Part shown: piece by piece, positions 54,791-63,061 of the stretch
How positions within the stretch are numbered: position 1 is the stretch's first letter
How the letters are laid out: each line of letters starts with the position of its first letter
Source of the DNA: Mucilaginibacter agri
GTDB lineage: Bacteria; Bacteroidota; Bacteroidia; Sphingobacteriales; Sphingobacteriaceae
Length of the DNA: 64,000 nucleotides
Assembly (NCBI RefSeq): GCF_009928685.1
Contig: NZ_WWEO01000037.1
Span: 1-64,000 of the forward strand
Direction: 5' to 3'
The notes under the pieces: generated by a model
The model's input: the letters and a program-made list of their open reading frames with translations, nothing else
Told to the model about the DNA's origin: nothing
Database searches by the model: none
Position numbers and translations under genes: made by a program

Positions 54791-55564
54791 ATGAACCTCA
54801 TCAATTTTGACGAAGGCGAACTGCCTTTCGAAGACCTGGAAACAATCGGACTGGCCTCACGGGGCCAGCTCCTGCTCAATCCAGGCGACCTCAAAGCCCT
54901 GCTTTCAGGCAGAAGGACCGCACTGCTGCACCTGCAAAACCTGGAAGCGAAAAACATCCGGATTAAAGCCATCGACGCCAAAATCTCATTGCAACGCAAT
55001 GAGTTTGGTAAAACGCGCTTGCTGATACATCCGATCTACCGCAAACCGGCAACACCTGACTTTTTAGAAGATAACGAGGCCCATCAACTGGAAAAAGGTG
55101 AGGTCGCCAGCCTGCTGAAAGTAACGACCGACCAAATAGGCAATAAAAAAGACGTATTGGTCGAGTATGATCCGGAAACACGGGAGTTCATCGTATCCGA
55201 TACAGAGAAGATCCTGGCACCTGATATGGTCAACAGTGAGTTTTTGACGGCCGGTCAGAAAGAAAACTACCGAAAGGGGAAAGAAGTAGAGATAGCGGAT
55301 AAGACAACACTTACCTATTCCGGAACGGATGTCCACGGCATTCGCTCCAACCGGCTCGCCCTTGTCGCCTCCTTATTGGTTGATGGCGGTCTTTCGTATA
55401 TGGTTTACCAGGGCTTAAATGCCGCCTTTGGGAAAGAGCATAATTCCCCGGAAGCGGAAGAATTGAGTCCCGGCTATCACGCGGCGATCGAAGACCTGGA
55501 GGACCAGCGACCGTTCGATGACAATCAACATATCAGGTTTGGGTATAATCGGGGTGGGCGTTGA
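54791..55564 (+). CDS. DUF4099/DUF3945-like protein
   Basis: 257 residues. The N-terminal LEDLETIGLASRGQLLLNPGDLKALLSGRRTALLHLQNL matches DUF4099, a family confined to Bacteroidetes mobile elements; a second DUF3945-like part may follow (REFIVSDTEKILAPDMVNSEFLTAGQKENYRKGKEVEIADKTTLTY). It is 2 bp after the ArdC gene. Function unknown. Confidence 0.72.
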   Translation: MNLINFDEGELPFEDLETIGLASRGQLLLNPGDLKALLSGRRTALLHLQNLEAKNIRIKAIDAKISLQRNEFGKTRLLIHPIYRKPATPDFLEDNEAHQLEKGEVASLLKVTTDQIGNKKDVLVEYDPETREFIVSDTEKILAPDMVNSEFLTAGQKENYRKGKEVEIADKTTLTYSGTDVHGIRSNRLALVASLLVDGGLSYMVYQGLNAAFGKEHNSPEAEELSPGYHAAIEDLEDQRPFDDNQHIRFGYNRGGR

Positions 55565-56187
55565 CACATACTTTTTTGGATGACCTTGGCGTGCCGCCTG
55601 ACATCCAGGATTTTTTCAATGTGGAAGGGCCGTCGTTTGATTATGGGGGAGAGGTCGAACAGTTTTCAAATGATTTTCACCTGGTGCCGGTAACTACAGG
55701 TTTGTGGAGAGTAGGACCGGGCGGATTCCGGGAGGTGATCATCACCTCCAGTGCCATGGAGGCCATTGCCTACCTCAGCCTAAATGCTTTTCGCTATCAA
55801 GCGCCCTATGCGTTATTGTTTATGGCGATTGGCAATCTGCCACATCCCAGCCATTTCGAGGCGATCAGGCTGGCCGCCCAAAAAAGGAAAATAACCCTTG
55901 TTTTCCCGAACGACCTGACTGGCCGTTTGGCAGACATCGTGCTGGCGATGGGTATCCGTTGCAAAATGGTCAGCGTCGAATGGCAAAACGGAAAGGTCCT
56001 CTGCTGTGCCGGCACCCGCACGTTCCTGACGGAACCCGATCAGCTTAGTCTACATGCTTTTGAAAAGGCATGCGCGATCAGGACACAAATACGAACCAGA
56101 AAACCGAATCAGCAAAATTCTTTCTTAGAGCAGCTACGGAACCAACCTCTTCAAACGAATTTGAAAAGCTTGAGTGTTGCCGGATAA
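55561..56187 (+). CDS. Degenerate Toprim-like protein, last gene of the module
   Basis: 208 residues with a TTG start that overlaps the preceding stop (translational coupling). A Toprim/DUF3991-like layout is visible: GPGGFREVIITSSAMEAIAYLSL, then ALLFMAIGN and TLVFPNDLTGRLADIV, but the catalytic Glu and D-x-D are changed (S-S-A-M and N-D). It is probably inactive as a primase. After it the operon ends at a long non-coding stretch. Confidence 0.5.
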   Translation: MTHTFLDDLGVPPDIQDFFNVEGPSFDYGGEVEQFSNDFHLVPVTTGLWRVGPGGFREVIITSSAMEAIAYLSLNAFRYQAPYALLFMAIGNLPHPSHFEAIRLAAQKRKITLVFPNDLTGRLADIVLAMGIRCKMVSVEWQNGKVLCCAGTRTFLTEPDQLSLHAFEKACAIRTQIRTRKPNQQNSFLEQLRNQPLQTNLKSLSVAG

Positions 56188-57021
56188 TTAGTTATGCCCA
56201 ATTCCGCCCGGTAAAAAAGTTTCCCTACCGAACTACACGGCTATAAGTCCCATCCGCCCTAGTATAGGCCTTTATTCGAAAATACCTTGGATTGCCTTGA
56301 GGTAACCCGGCACACTGATCATCGCTCGTAATAGGAAGCCCCTTCTATTTCTGGTTAACCTGTTTGCCTTACAATCTCGGGTTGTTGGCGGTCTTAATTA
56401 AAAGAAGTCGTTGGCGTTTTTTTCGATTTCATTTGCAGCGTGGTCGCTTTTTGTTCGGCGCTTGAACCTCAGCTCAAAAAGGAAAGCAAACTAGAGATTC
56501 CCGCAAAGGATTTTCAGGGATTTGATGCGCGCTGAAACACGTCGTGCTGGCAATCTGTGAGAACCGGAATGCCATACCTTCCATGTGGCAGGTTCAAATA
56601 GTGATCCGGCCGATTGGTGGGGATGCCACGGACAAAATTATCGGGCGGCTATTGCTGATGAGCTTTGCAAAAGTTACAGTCCGCTGGAGTAGCTTTGCTG
56701 TTAATTTGGTCATGCTTTTAATCTGGATGTCCAAGCCCCAATCAATTTCTGCTCAGATTAAAGGAAAAAGGGACATGCTAAATGTCCTTTTTTTTAATTC
56801 AGCCCGGTGTTCCTTAAATCGCCACGACACCGATGTAAGTGGAATAGTAATAAGGATGGAGATCGTACACCTCCTCGCCATGGTAATATGCCTATCTTTT
56901 TAGTCCGGTTCAGATATATCAAATCCCGATCGTATACCAATTAGATTGGTTCTTAGCTAATCCGCTATACAGTCAACGCCGAAAGACCATTCGTCTTACT
57001 CATCAGCTGTTTAAAATTATG
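56188..57021. other. Non-coding right flank of the tra operon with a terminator
   Basis: About 830 bp without a convincing gene. A strong hairpin with two-sided A/T runs at 56771-56795 (GGACAT, GCTAA, ATGTCC, then eight T) is a bidirectional terminator. A 119-codon frame (56544-56903) reads across it and is rejected. No integrase gene and no clear attachment-site repeat were found. Confidence 0.55.
56771..56795 (+). terminator. Intrinsic, bidirectional-looking terminator
   Basis: GGACAT/ATGTCC stem, 5-nt loop, A run upstream and T run downstream. It resembles the terminator at 268-293 in both arms. Confidence 0.8.
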
Positions 57022-57034
57022 CTAAAAATATTAG
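57022..57034. promoter_or_regulatory. CTAA-N5-TTAG palindrome before the UmuD-like gene
   Basis: CTAA-AAATA-TTAG, 50 bp upstream of the ATG at 57084. A TATATTTTTG promoter-like -7 element lies just downstream, so binding here could block RNA polymerase. Confidence 0.5.
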
Positions 57035-57083
57035 TAAATACAAAGCGGAGTTTATATTTTTGAAGCCCGGTAAAGGAAAGGAT

Positions 57084-57518
57084 ATGATCAGGCAGAAGCG
57101 GCATCGCGAAAAAAGAGACGTACTAGGCTTTCGGCTCCCCATGCTCACGCATGAGGAACCGGAACTCGATATCACAGATATTACGGTCATCGACCCCGAT
57201 AACACGTATTTTATGCGGATGGGCAGTGACGCGCTGCGCAGCCATCATATCTTAAAAGACCAGGTCCTGGTAATCGACCGCGCCTTGGAACCGGTACCGG
57301 GCAGTATTGTCGTTTTTGTCCATGAAGGCCATTTTTATACCCGCGAATATGACCCGAAACCAGGTAAGCTTATTCTTCAGGCAGATGAAGCAATTGATAC
57401 CATTATCATTGAATCCTCCGAAAACTGGACCTGCTGGGGCGTGGTCACCCTGACCCTCAACCCGGTTTTGCAGCCGCAATTACGCATTGGGAGGTACGCC
57501 CGTGTTTGCGCATGTTGA
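57084..57518 (+). CDS. umuD: UmuD-like S24 protein of a Y-family polymerase operon
   Basis: 144 residues from ATG 57084; a TTG frame opens at 57060. The S24 core is FMRMGSDALRSHHILKDQVLVIDRALEP, with the nucleophile Ser48, but the general-base Lys has been replaced: the strand reads GHFYTREYD where UmuD has TVKRL. Self-cleavage is therefore doubtful. In UmuD/LexA proteins the clipped form joins the polymerase. Overlaps umuC by 17 nt. Confidence 0.82.
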   Translation: MIRQKRHREKRDVLGFRLPMLTHEEPELDITDITVIDPDNTYFMRMGSDALRSHHILKDQVLVIDRALEPVPGSIVVFVHEGHFYTREYDPKPGKLILQADEAIDTIIIESSENWTCWGVVTLTLNPVLQPQLRIGRYARVCAC

Positions 57519-58755
57519 TATCAATAACTGCTACGTCAGTTGCGAACGGCTCTTCAATCCCGGTCTTAAAGACCGGGTAGTGGTGGTGTTGTCGAATAAC
57601 GATGGTTGTGTAATCGCAAGGAGTAATGAAGCCAAAGCCATCGGGATCAGGATGGCCGACGCCGAATTTATGGTACGCCGGCTGTTAAAGGAACATGATG
57701 CGGTAATGTTCAGTTCCAATTACCCCTTGTATGCGGATATGAGTGCGCGTCTGATGAACAATTTGGCGCGTTATACTTACACGCTGATGGTCTACAGCAT
57801 TGATGAAGCATTTTTAGCGTTGGATAACATTCAGCACCTGAACCTGAATGATCACACCGCGATGATCAGCCGGAATGTCATGCAGCACACCGGCCTGCCG
57901 ATTACGATAGGGGTGGGGCCGACGATGGCGCTAGCTAAACTCGCCAATAAAGCGGCAAAGAAACGAAAGCGGCCTTTCCTCGTACTAGATACGGATCAGA
58001 AAATCAGCGATACCGTCAGCGATTTTCCTATCGAAGACGTCTGGGGTATCGGATTGCAATATTATCATAAATTGACTGAATTTGGGATTAAAACAGCCCG
58101 GGATTTCCGGGACCTTCAGGCGGATTTTGTACGCCAGCATATGACGGTACAAGGTTGGCGGCTGCATCAGGAGTTATGGGGGAAGCCTTGTAATGTGATT
58201 AAAGATGTTGCTGACCGGTCCAAAGGGATTGAAAGCAGCCAGAGTTTCAACACCTATCAAACCGACATAGAGGCGATCGAAGAGGCGGTCGCGATGCATG
58301 CGGCAACCGTCGCCTTAAAACTACGTCAGCAAAATAGCATGGCGATGACACTAACTATTTACCTGCGAACGAACAAACATAACCCTAAACATGATCAGCA
58401 TTACCCCAGCATCACCGTTAAAGTGCCATTTGCTGCTAACAGCACCCACCAGCTGACACGGGTTGCCGCGCAAGCCATCAGGGCCATCTGGCAGCCGGGA
58501 TTTCACTATCTGAAAACTGGTGTACGCGCAACAGGCATCGTCCCCGAGGGTGAAGTGCAGTATAACCTGTTCTCGAATTATGAACACAGCCGGGAGCAGG
58601 CGCTGGCGGAGCTGATGGATGAGCTCAACGGCCGGTATGGCCGCGGAACTGTCCGCCTGGCGGCAGATAGCTTTGAACGTAAATGGGCTATGAAGCAGGA
58701 TTTTTTAAGCAAACAGTTCACCACAAACTGGAAAGATATCGTCGTTACCAAATAA
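57502..58755 (+). CDS. umuC: UmuC-like Y-family error-prone DNA polymerase
   Basis: 417 residues from GTG 57502 (VFAHVDINNCYVSCERLF); the frame extends to a TTG at 57487. Catalytic acids are FAHVDINN (first Asp) and VYSIDEAFL (Asp-Glu pair). A helix-hairpin-helix and little-finger region follow. Translesion synthesis past damage is the family role. The pair is one of the commonest cargo items on Bacteroidetes conjugative elements. Confidence 0.93.
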   Translation: MFAHVDINNCYVSCERLFNPGLKDRVVVVLSNNDGCVIARSNEAKAIGIRMADAEFMVRRLLKEHDAVMFSSNYPLYADMSARLMNNLARYTYTLMVYSIDEAFLALDNIQHLNLNDHTAMISRNVMQHTGLPITIGVGPTMALAKLANKAAKKRKRPFLVLDTDQKISDTVSDFPIEDVWGIGLQYYHKLTEFGIKTARDFRDLQADFVRQHMTVQGWRLHQELWGKPCNVIKDVADRSKGIESSQSFNTYQTDIEAIEEAVAMHAATVALKLRQQNSMAMTLTIYLRTNKHNPKHDQHYPSITVKVPFAANSTHQLTRVAAQAIRAIWQPGFHYLKTGVRATGIVPEGEVQYNLFSNYEHSREQALAELMDELNGRYGRGTVRLAADSFERKWAMKQDFLSKQFTTNWKDIVVTK

Positions 58756-58946
58756 ACGTCTCTTGAACGGTTTCATGGCTTTAAATACCATTTCTTTAAT
58801 TACTTTATACCTGGGCATTCGCTTTAAAGCGGCAAATTTGAAAACTTTAAAGAAATAGCATTAAAAAAAACCTTTTAACTACCCTTATCCGGATAATGCT
58901 AAAATCCACGGAGAATTTCTTAATAAAAAAAATTTGTAACTAATTG

Positions 58947-58981
58947 CTAAAATAATTAGTTTTGTATTCTAATATTTTTAG
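58947..58981. promoter_or_regulatory. Two CTAA-N5-TTAG palindromes before the SRAP gene
   Basis: CTAA-AATAA-TTAG at 58947-58959 and CTAA-TATTT-TTAG at 58969-58981, exactly 22 bp apart (about two helical turns), the second 3 nt before the ATG. Together with the sites at 3829 and 57022 they suggest one shared operator. Confidence 0.5.
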
Positions 58982-58984
58982 TAG

Positions 58985-59602
58985 ATGTGTGGACACGTAG
59001 AGATAGGTGAACAAAAAGATATTAAGATCATGAAGCGCGACGGCGGTGCTTATACCGCTAGAACTAACGCGAGTGGGAAGCCGGGTTCCATGCTGCCGGT
59101 GGTAACGGATGCGCATCCGGCTGAAGCGCAGCAATTCCGCTGGGGATTGCTGACACTGGATGATGATCGTATCCATAGCAAAAACAAACATGCCAGGATC
59201 GAATCGCTATTCCTGGTGAGTGCCTGGAAAGAACTGGTTGGCCGGAAACATTGCGCGGTCCGGGTGCAAGCCTACTTTGAATACAATCCGGCGCGGAACA
59301 TTACTTACAAGATAGAACGCACGGACGGCAAGCCATTTTACATAGCAGGTTTATGGGATATTTGGTTTGATATTAAATCGGGCATGTTATTGCCAACCTT
59401 TCTCATGATTACCGTACCGCCTAACTCAGCTATTTGTGCCATACATGACCGTATGCCCGCCATCCTGGAAAGGGAAAACATTAAACATTGGATTAATGGC
59501 CATTTAAGTGGCGAGGAACGGGTAAATTTTCTGCGGCAAACCCCCTGCCCATCCCGAAACCTGGAAATCAAGATCCACAAGGATCATAATCAGGATAAAT
59601 AA
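58985..59602 (+). CDS. SRAP (YedK/HMCES-type) DNA-damage protein
   Basis: 205 residues beginning MCG, so Cys2 can be the nucleophile that links to abasic sites in ssDNA. Later conserved parts are WGLLT, Glu99 in AYFEY (compare FYEW) and IHDRMPAIL (His154). The usual catalytic Asn of the NARxE motif is His69 here (HARIES). It shields abasic sites during replication. Its promoter has two of the operator-like palindromes, linking it to umuDC. Confidence 0.9.
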   Translation: MCGHVEIGEQKDIKIMKRDGGAYTARTNASGKPGSMLPVVTDAHPAEAQQFRWGLLTLDDDRIHSKNKHARIESLFLVSAWKELVGRKHCAVRVQAYFEYNPARNITYKIERTDGKPFYIAGLWDIWFDIKSGMLLPTFLMITVPPNSAICAIHDRMPAILERENIKHWINGHLSGEERVNFLRQTPCPSRNLEIKIHKDHNQDK

Positions 59603-59674
59603 TGGAGAGACAGGATCTAGGAATATCAAATTTTAATTGAATTCCGCAGGTAAACTCATACACGGTCCAATCAA

Positions 59675-59953
59675 CTAAATTTCTTCAAGAATTGAATGTT
59701 TGACAAAGTTTACAGCGAAAACCTTGTCGAGTTTTGCGCCATAGGTTTTACACGCATCTTCCAGCATTTTAATGCAAACTGACGATGTCCATGATTCCGT
59801 CCACAACGTCGTGCCCGGTAATTCGACGGATTGTTCAGATCCCGGGTTTGACCATTTATCTTTAAAATTATTGCATTGGATCATATAGGCTTTCACCAAT
59901 TCTTTCTTGTAGGAGTCTTCTTCCTTAAAGTCGTAAATCAATACTACTGCCAT
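59675..59953 (-). CDS. Uncharacterised small protein
   Basis: 92 residues, soluble alpha/beta (AVVLIYDFKEEDSYKKELVKAYMIQCNNFKDKW, LPGTTLWTESWTSS, KMLEDACKTYGAKLDKVFAVNF). It resembles small proteins of mobile regions that predict a ferredoxin-like fold but have no known role. Confidence 0.6.
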   Translation of the reverse strand: MAVVLIYDFKEEDSYKKELVKAYMIQCNNFKDKWSNPGSEQSVELPGTTLWTESWTSSVCIKMLEDACKTYGAKLDKVFAVNFVKHSILEEI

Positions 59954-60167
59954 AGCGTTTTGGGAATATGTTGATAACTCAACCTCTATTGGTTAAGCAG
60001 GCAGAAGTACCATTATACAACGATATTGTTTCACCAATCCGTTCATTATGCGTATTTGAACAAAATATTAACTATTAGTTACCTGTGAATTACCTGTAGC
60101 TTAATTCCAAGAACAAATAATAACAAATACATCGTCTGATGACCGATTCGCCGCATTGAATCCCTTA

Positions 60168-60370
60168 TCAGAATTGTTTTAGTTTACCTTCTATTGTCTG
60201 AGCGGCATGAGGCACTGCCCGAAGACCCTCTTTAGGGATAAGTTTTCCGGTTGACCTGCAAATGCCATAGGTTTTATTATTAATCCGGATCATACCGGCC
60301 TTTAATTACGCTATGAATTTTTTCCGGCGTGCCGCCATTTGGTTAATGTGTTCCCGCTCAAATGACTTAT
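60168..60370 (-). pseudogene. Relic of the DksA/TraR-like gene (C-terminal half)
   Basis: The minus strand translates as ...REHINQMAARRKKFIA, a stop codon, LKAGMIRINNKTYGICRSTG and KLIPKEGLRAVPHAAQ, with LKQF at the end. That is the same reading as the intact protein at 20080-20463 (EYINQMAARQKKFIEQL..., KTYGICRSTGKLIPKERLRAVPHTTQ), apart from one in-frame stop and substitutions. The upstream half is missing. A second relic is at 8570. Confidence 0.85.
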
Positions 60371-60404
60371 GCTTATTAAAGTGATTTGGCTGGAATAGGA
60401 CTGT

Positions 60405-60731
60405 TTAACTATTCGGACCTGCCAGTAAACGAATAGCTTCGTCCCGGCTTTTGTTTTCCAAATACATTACAAATTCAATTGGTCCGCCTTCCTTACCGCA
60501 ACCAATGCACTTAAAAATGTTTTAATCCGGTGATACCATCAATGAGGTTGCCTGATCATCGTGAAACGGGCATTGACCTTTTAAATTTCTGCGGCTTTCG
60601 GTGAGTAAAATACGTTTGGATATGATTGGGAGAATTTCTATGAATGTGTTCTGATTGATTTCCGGATACATGTAAGTGATAGTTCTGTCGATCCTCAAAG
60701 TTATCATTTCTTTAAAGACAGATGCTTCCAA
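60405..60731 (-). pseudogene. CHC2 zinc-finger (DnaG-type) protein broken by an in-frame stop
   Basis: The frame from ATG 60731 gives 69 codons ending with NLKGQCPFHDDQATSLMVSPD and then TAA (60522-60524). Reading on in the same frame, the next residues are NIFKCIGCGKEGGPIEFVMYLENKSRDEAIRLLAG to a stop at 60405. Together they form the complete Cys-His-Cys-Cys zinc finger of DnaG-type primases (CPFH...CIGC), split by one nonsense codon. The mutation looks recent because the downstream half is still intact. Confidence 0.85.
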
Positions 60732-60967
60732 AGTGTAAAGAGCGAGCCCCGGCTTCCCGCCACATACGTTTAAGGGCTTAAGTGAGGCCTAATTCTTGAT
60801 ATTTTCGCCGATAAAAATTCATCGTTCGCCGAGTAAAACTACCTGTTTACATATTATACCCGGTATTGGCTATTGGGTGCTGTAACGTTTCTGAAATGGG
60901 GGCGTCTTATTATCGTAATTAGCACATAAGCTATTACAATCAACAGATCATCAAAACATTACAGAAT

Positions 60968-61570
60968 ATGAAAACTCAAATTTTAACCATTGCAACAGTG
61001 TTATCATTAGCATTAGCAAGCAGTACAGCAACCTTCGCAGCAAACAAAAATATCAGCAAAGTAAGCACCACCTTAACAGATGTAAAACACATCAACAAAA
61101 TTGAGGTTCGTGGCAACGTAGAATTATATGTGTCAAACGGTACAACAGATAATGTTAAAGTTTACGATAAATACTACAGTGAAAATGCTTTGGTTCAAAA
61201 TCAAAACAGCGTGTTACGCATCTCCTCATACAAAACCGAAAAACTGGTGGTTTGGGTAACCGTAGCAGAATTACAAAGCATCAGCGCCTACGATAACGCA
61301 ACCGTTAAATCTTTCGGCGAATTATCTGGTATCAACCTGGATGTTAACCTTTACAACCACGCAGTTGCCAGCTTAAAACTGGACGCTTATACTGCTAACA
61401 TCACCGTAAACGACCAGGCTGCTGCCGATCTTACAGGTACTGTTACCAACTGTAACTTAAAACACAATCAATCTGCAAGTGTAAACAGCACCAACTTTGT
61501 AGCAGATAACCTAATACGTACTGTAAGCTTTGAAGGCTTTAACAAAGCAGAGCAGGTAGCCGGTTTGTAA
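60968..61570 (+). CDS. Secreted GIN/DUF2807-domain protein
   Basis: 200 residues with a signal peptide (LTIATVLSLALASSTATFAA). The mature part has the repeated beta pattern of DUF2807 GIN domains: HINKIEVRGNVELYVSNGT, VLRISSYKTEKLVVWV, LQSISAYDNATVKSFGEL, then repeated LDVNLYNHAVASLKL and ITVNDQAAADLTGTV. It is probably periplasmic or outer-membrane associated, adhesin-like or sensor-like. Very even codon use suggests strong expression. A clear terminator follows. Confidence 0.85.
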   Translation: MKTQILTIATVLSLALASSTATFAANKNISKVSTTLTDVKHINKIEVRGNVELYVSNGTTDNVKVYDKYYSENALVQNQNSVLRISSYKTEKLVVWVTVAELQSISAYDNATVKSFGELSGINLDVNLYNHAVASLKLDAYTANITVNDQAAADLTGTVTNCNLKHNQSASVNSTNFVADNLIRTVSFEGFNKAEQVAGL

Positions 61571-61607
61571 TACTACACCTTTTAAAGGTTCTATATAATA
61601 TATGCCC

Positions 61608-61634
61608 AGCCATCAAAAAATGATGGCTTTTTTT
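61608..61634 (+). terminator. Terminator after the GIN-domain gene
   Basis: AGCCATCA and TGATGGCT arms, a 5-nt A loop, then seven T residues. Confidence 0.9.
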
Positions 61635-61691
61635 ATGGAGCGAAGAAGACCAATTGGTTGATTTCTGCCAGCTAGTAGAGATTGGAGATGA

Positions 61692-61817
61692 TAAACATCG
61701 CCTTCAAATAGCCAATTTTCGCTCTACGCAGGAATTTACAGCTAGTTCTGACTTTGCGTCTAAATACGTATTTGACAACTAAAAAGCAGGACATTGCACT
61801 GCCGAAGGCGATGTTTA
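61692..61817. repeat. 14-bp perfect inverted repeat bounding a 126-bp segment
   Basis: TAAACATCGCCTTC at 61692-61705 and its exact complement GAAGGCGATGTTTA at 61804-61817. A 69-codon minus-strand frame overlaps it but shows no homology. A short non-autonomous element is one possibility. Confidence 0.5.
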
Positions 61818-61939
61818 ACGTTTCCCAAAAGCAAAGGAATGGTGCTGCGTTGAGCGAGGAATTGCGGGTGTGAAGTAACATCGGTTATTTACAACGTATT
61901 CAGTGTTGTTGCCGAATTTTAGATTCCGTTTATCTCACA

Positions 61940-62179
61940 TTACTTTTTTTGAAAAGTCTCCCTTGTAAAATAAGGTGTAAGGCGAGCCAGGTTCGAAAAT
62001 GGTTCAATAGCTGTGATTCCGTTTTGATCCGTGTCATAAAACACCTCCACGTAAAATTGCGGTAAAGTGTAAAGCATTATTTTAGCAAAACCTTCATTTC
62101 GTTGACCGATCAACTTTCCTGTCCAGGTATATTCCGCCTGGTCAAGTTTTGATAATGCAGTAAATTCCTCGAGCTTCAT
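61940..62179 (-). CDS. Uncharacterised small protein, first of a tandem pair
   Basis: 79 residues, beta-rich and soluble (AEYTWTGKLIGQRNEGFAKIMLYTLPQFYVEVFYDTDQNG). It is 10 bp after the 62190-62438 gene on the same strand, so they are one transcription unit. Such proteins recur in Mucilaginibacter-type genomes. Function unknown. Confidence 0.65.
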   Translation of the reverse strand: MKLEEFTALSKLDQAEYTWTGKLIGQRNEGFAKIMLYTLPQFYVEVFYDTDQNGITAIEPFSNLARLTPYFTRETFQKK

Positions 62180-62189
62180 TTTGTTGTCA

Positions 62190-62438
62190 TCAGGTCATCG
62201 AAGTTAGCACCCTGGCAATGGCTTCAATTAAGGGCTTGCTGACCGAAGAGATTTCAGCAACGACTGGACTTTCTTTTAAAAGCGCACGATAATTTCCCTC
62301 TTCGTCTTGTTCGAATTGAATGACCTGATCCTGAACCACTACACTGATCCTGTAGAAATAGCCAAAACGTTGTACGATTCCCTTAAATTCAAACCGCTCT
62401 TCTTCGAACTTTACCGGTATATAAATGACGTTGTCCAT
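62190..62438 (-). CDS. Uncharacterised small protein, second of a tandem pair
   Basis: 82 residues, beta-rich start (YIPVKFEEERFEFKGIVQRFGYFYRISVVVQDQVIQFEQDEEG) and an acidic middle, with a helical end (KPLIEAIARVL). Unknown function; co-transcribed with the gene at 61940. Confidence 0.65.
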   Translation of the reverse strand: MDNVIYIPVKFEEERFEFKGIVQRFGYFYRISVVVQDQVIQFEQDEEGNYRALLKESPVVAEISSVSKPLIEAIARVLTSMT

Positions 62439-62502
62439 TCAGCTCAAATATATAAATGTAAATTTAAGTAGCGGCCAAAAGAAATTACCGAAACCTTAAC
62501 GG

Positions 62503-62712
62503 TTAAACACCATTCGTATGTTCTTGATTGGCCGGTACTTCATCCGGATGATGCTCAAAATGAATTCGTGCCTGTTTCAGGCCGGTAGCGATAGCTTCTC
62601 CTTCATTATGGGTTGTCTTCAAAACTTCGTTAGCGATTTCCACCGCCTTATCACGAAGATATTTTGGTTGGTTCTTATATGATGGCGGATAATCGCCATT
62701 ATACCAAGGCAT
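62503..62712 (-). CDS. YdaT-like small stress protein
   Basis: 69 residues from ATG 62712 (MPWYNGDYPPSYKNQPKYLRDKAVEIAN...); the frame opens 39 nt upstream. The opening MPW-x-x-x-DYP-x-S-x-KN and the EGEAIATGLKQAR stretch match a small family (YdaT-like) found beside stress genes in many bacteria. No experimental function is known to me. Confidence 0.75.
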   Translation of the reverse strand: MPWYNGDYPPSYKNQPKYLRDKAVEIANEVLKTTHNEGEAIATGLKQARIHFEHHPDEVPANQEHTNGV

Positions 62713-62740
62713 AATTCCTCCTTTTTTACGGATATATATA

Positions 62741-63061
62741 CTATAATTCACGTAAGCTTTTCATTACTGAACTAGCAATAATTCCGCCAAAGGTGTACCA
62801 TGCTACGGTCAATATTTGGGTTTTGCTGGTTCGGGTAACGGGTGCATCGCTGAGGCCAATAGGCTTTGTTAAAGTTAAGGCACCGATACCCGCCGCTAAG
62901 CCGGCCAATGCGCCTATGTAGGGTAGGTGCTTTTTTTTAGAAATGCCGACAATACTGAAATAAGCGGCATTACTGACGAGATCAGCCGTTAAGGTGGCAG
63001 CAAATAGGGTGTTCCCGGTAATATGAGCCTGCGTATAGCGTTTTCTATAGCAATCCTGATA
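62741..63061 (-). pseudogene. 3' fragment of a small membrane protein
   Basis: The minus frame reads ...ITGNTLFAATLTADLVSNAAYFSIVG, then HLPYIGALAGLAAGIGALTL and TKPIGLSDAPVTRTSKTQILTVAWYTFGGIIASSVMKSL and stops at 62741. That is three hydrophobic spans of an integral membrane protein common in this lineage. No start codon is present before the frame closes at 63062, so the 5' part is lost. It abuts a truncated plus-strand gene. Confidence 0.7.

Noticed and set aside
56544..56903. 119-codon frame in the right flank of the tra operon.
   Set aside because: Reads straight through the bidirectional terminator at 56771-56795 and has no domain.
61672..61881. 69-codon minus frame between terminator and small genes.
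   Set aside because: Contains both arms of the 14-bp inverted repeat and no conserved motif.
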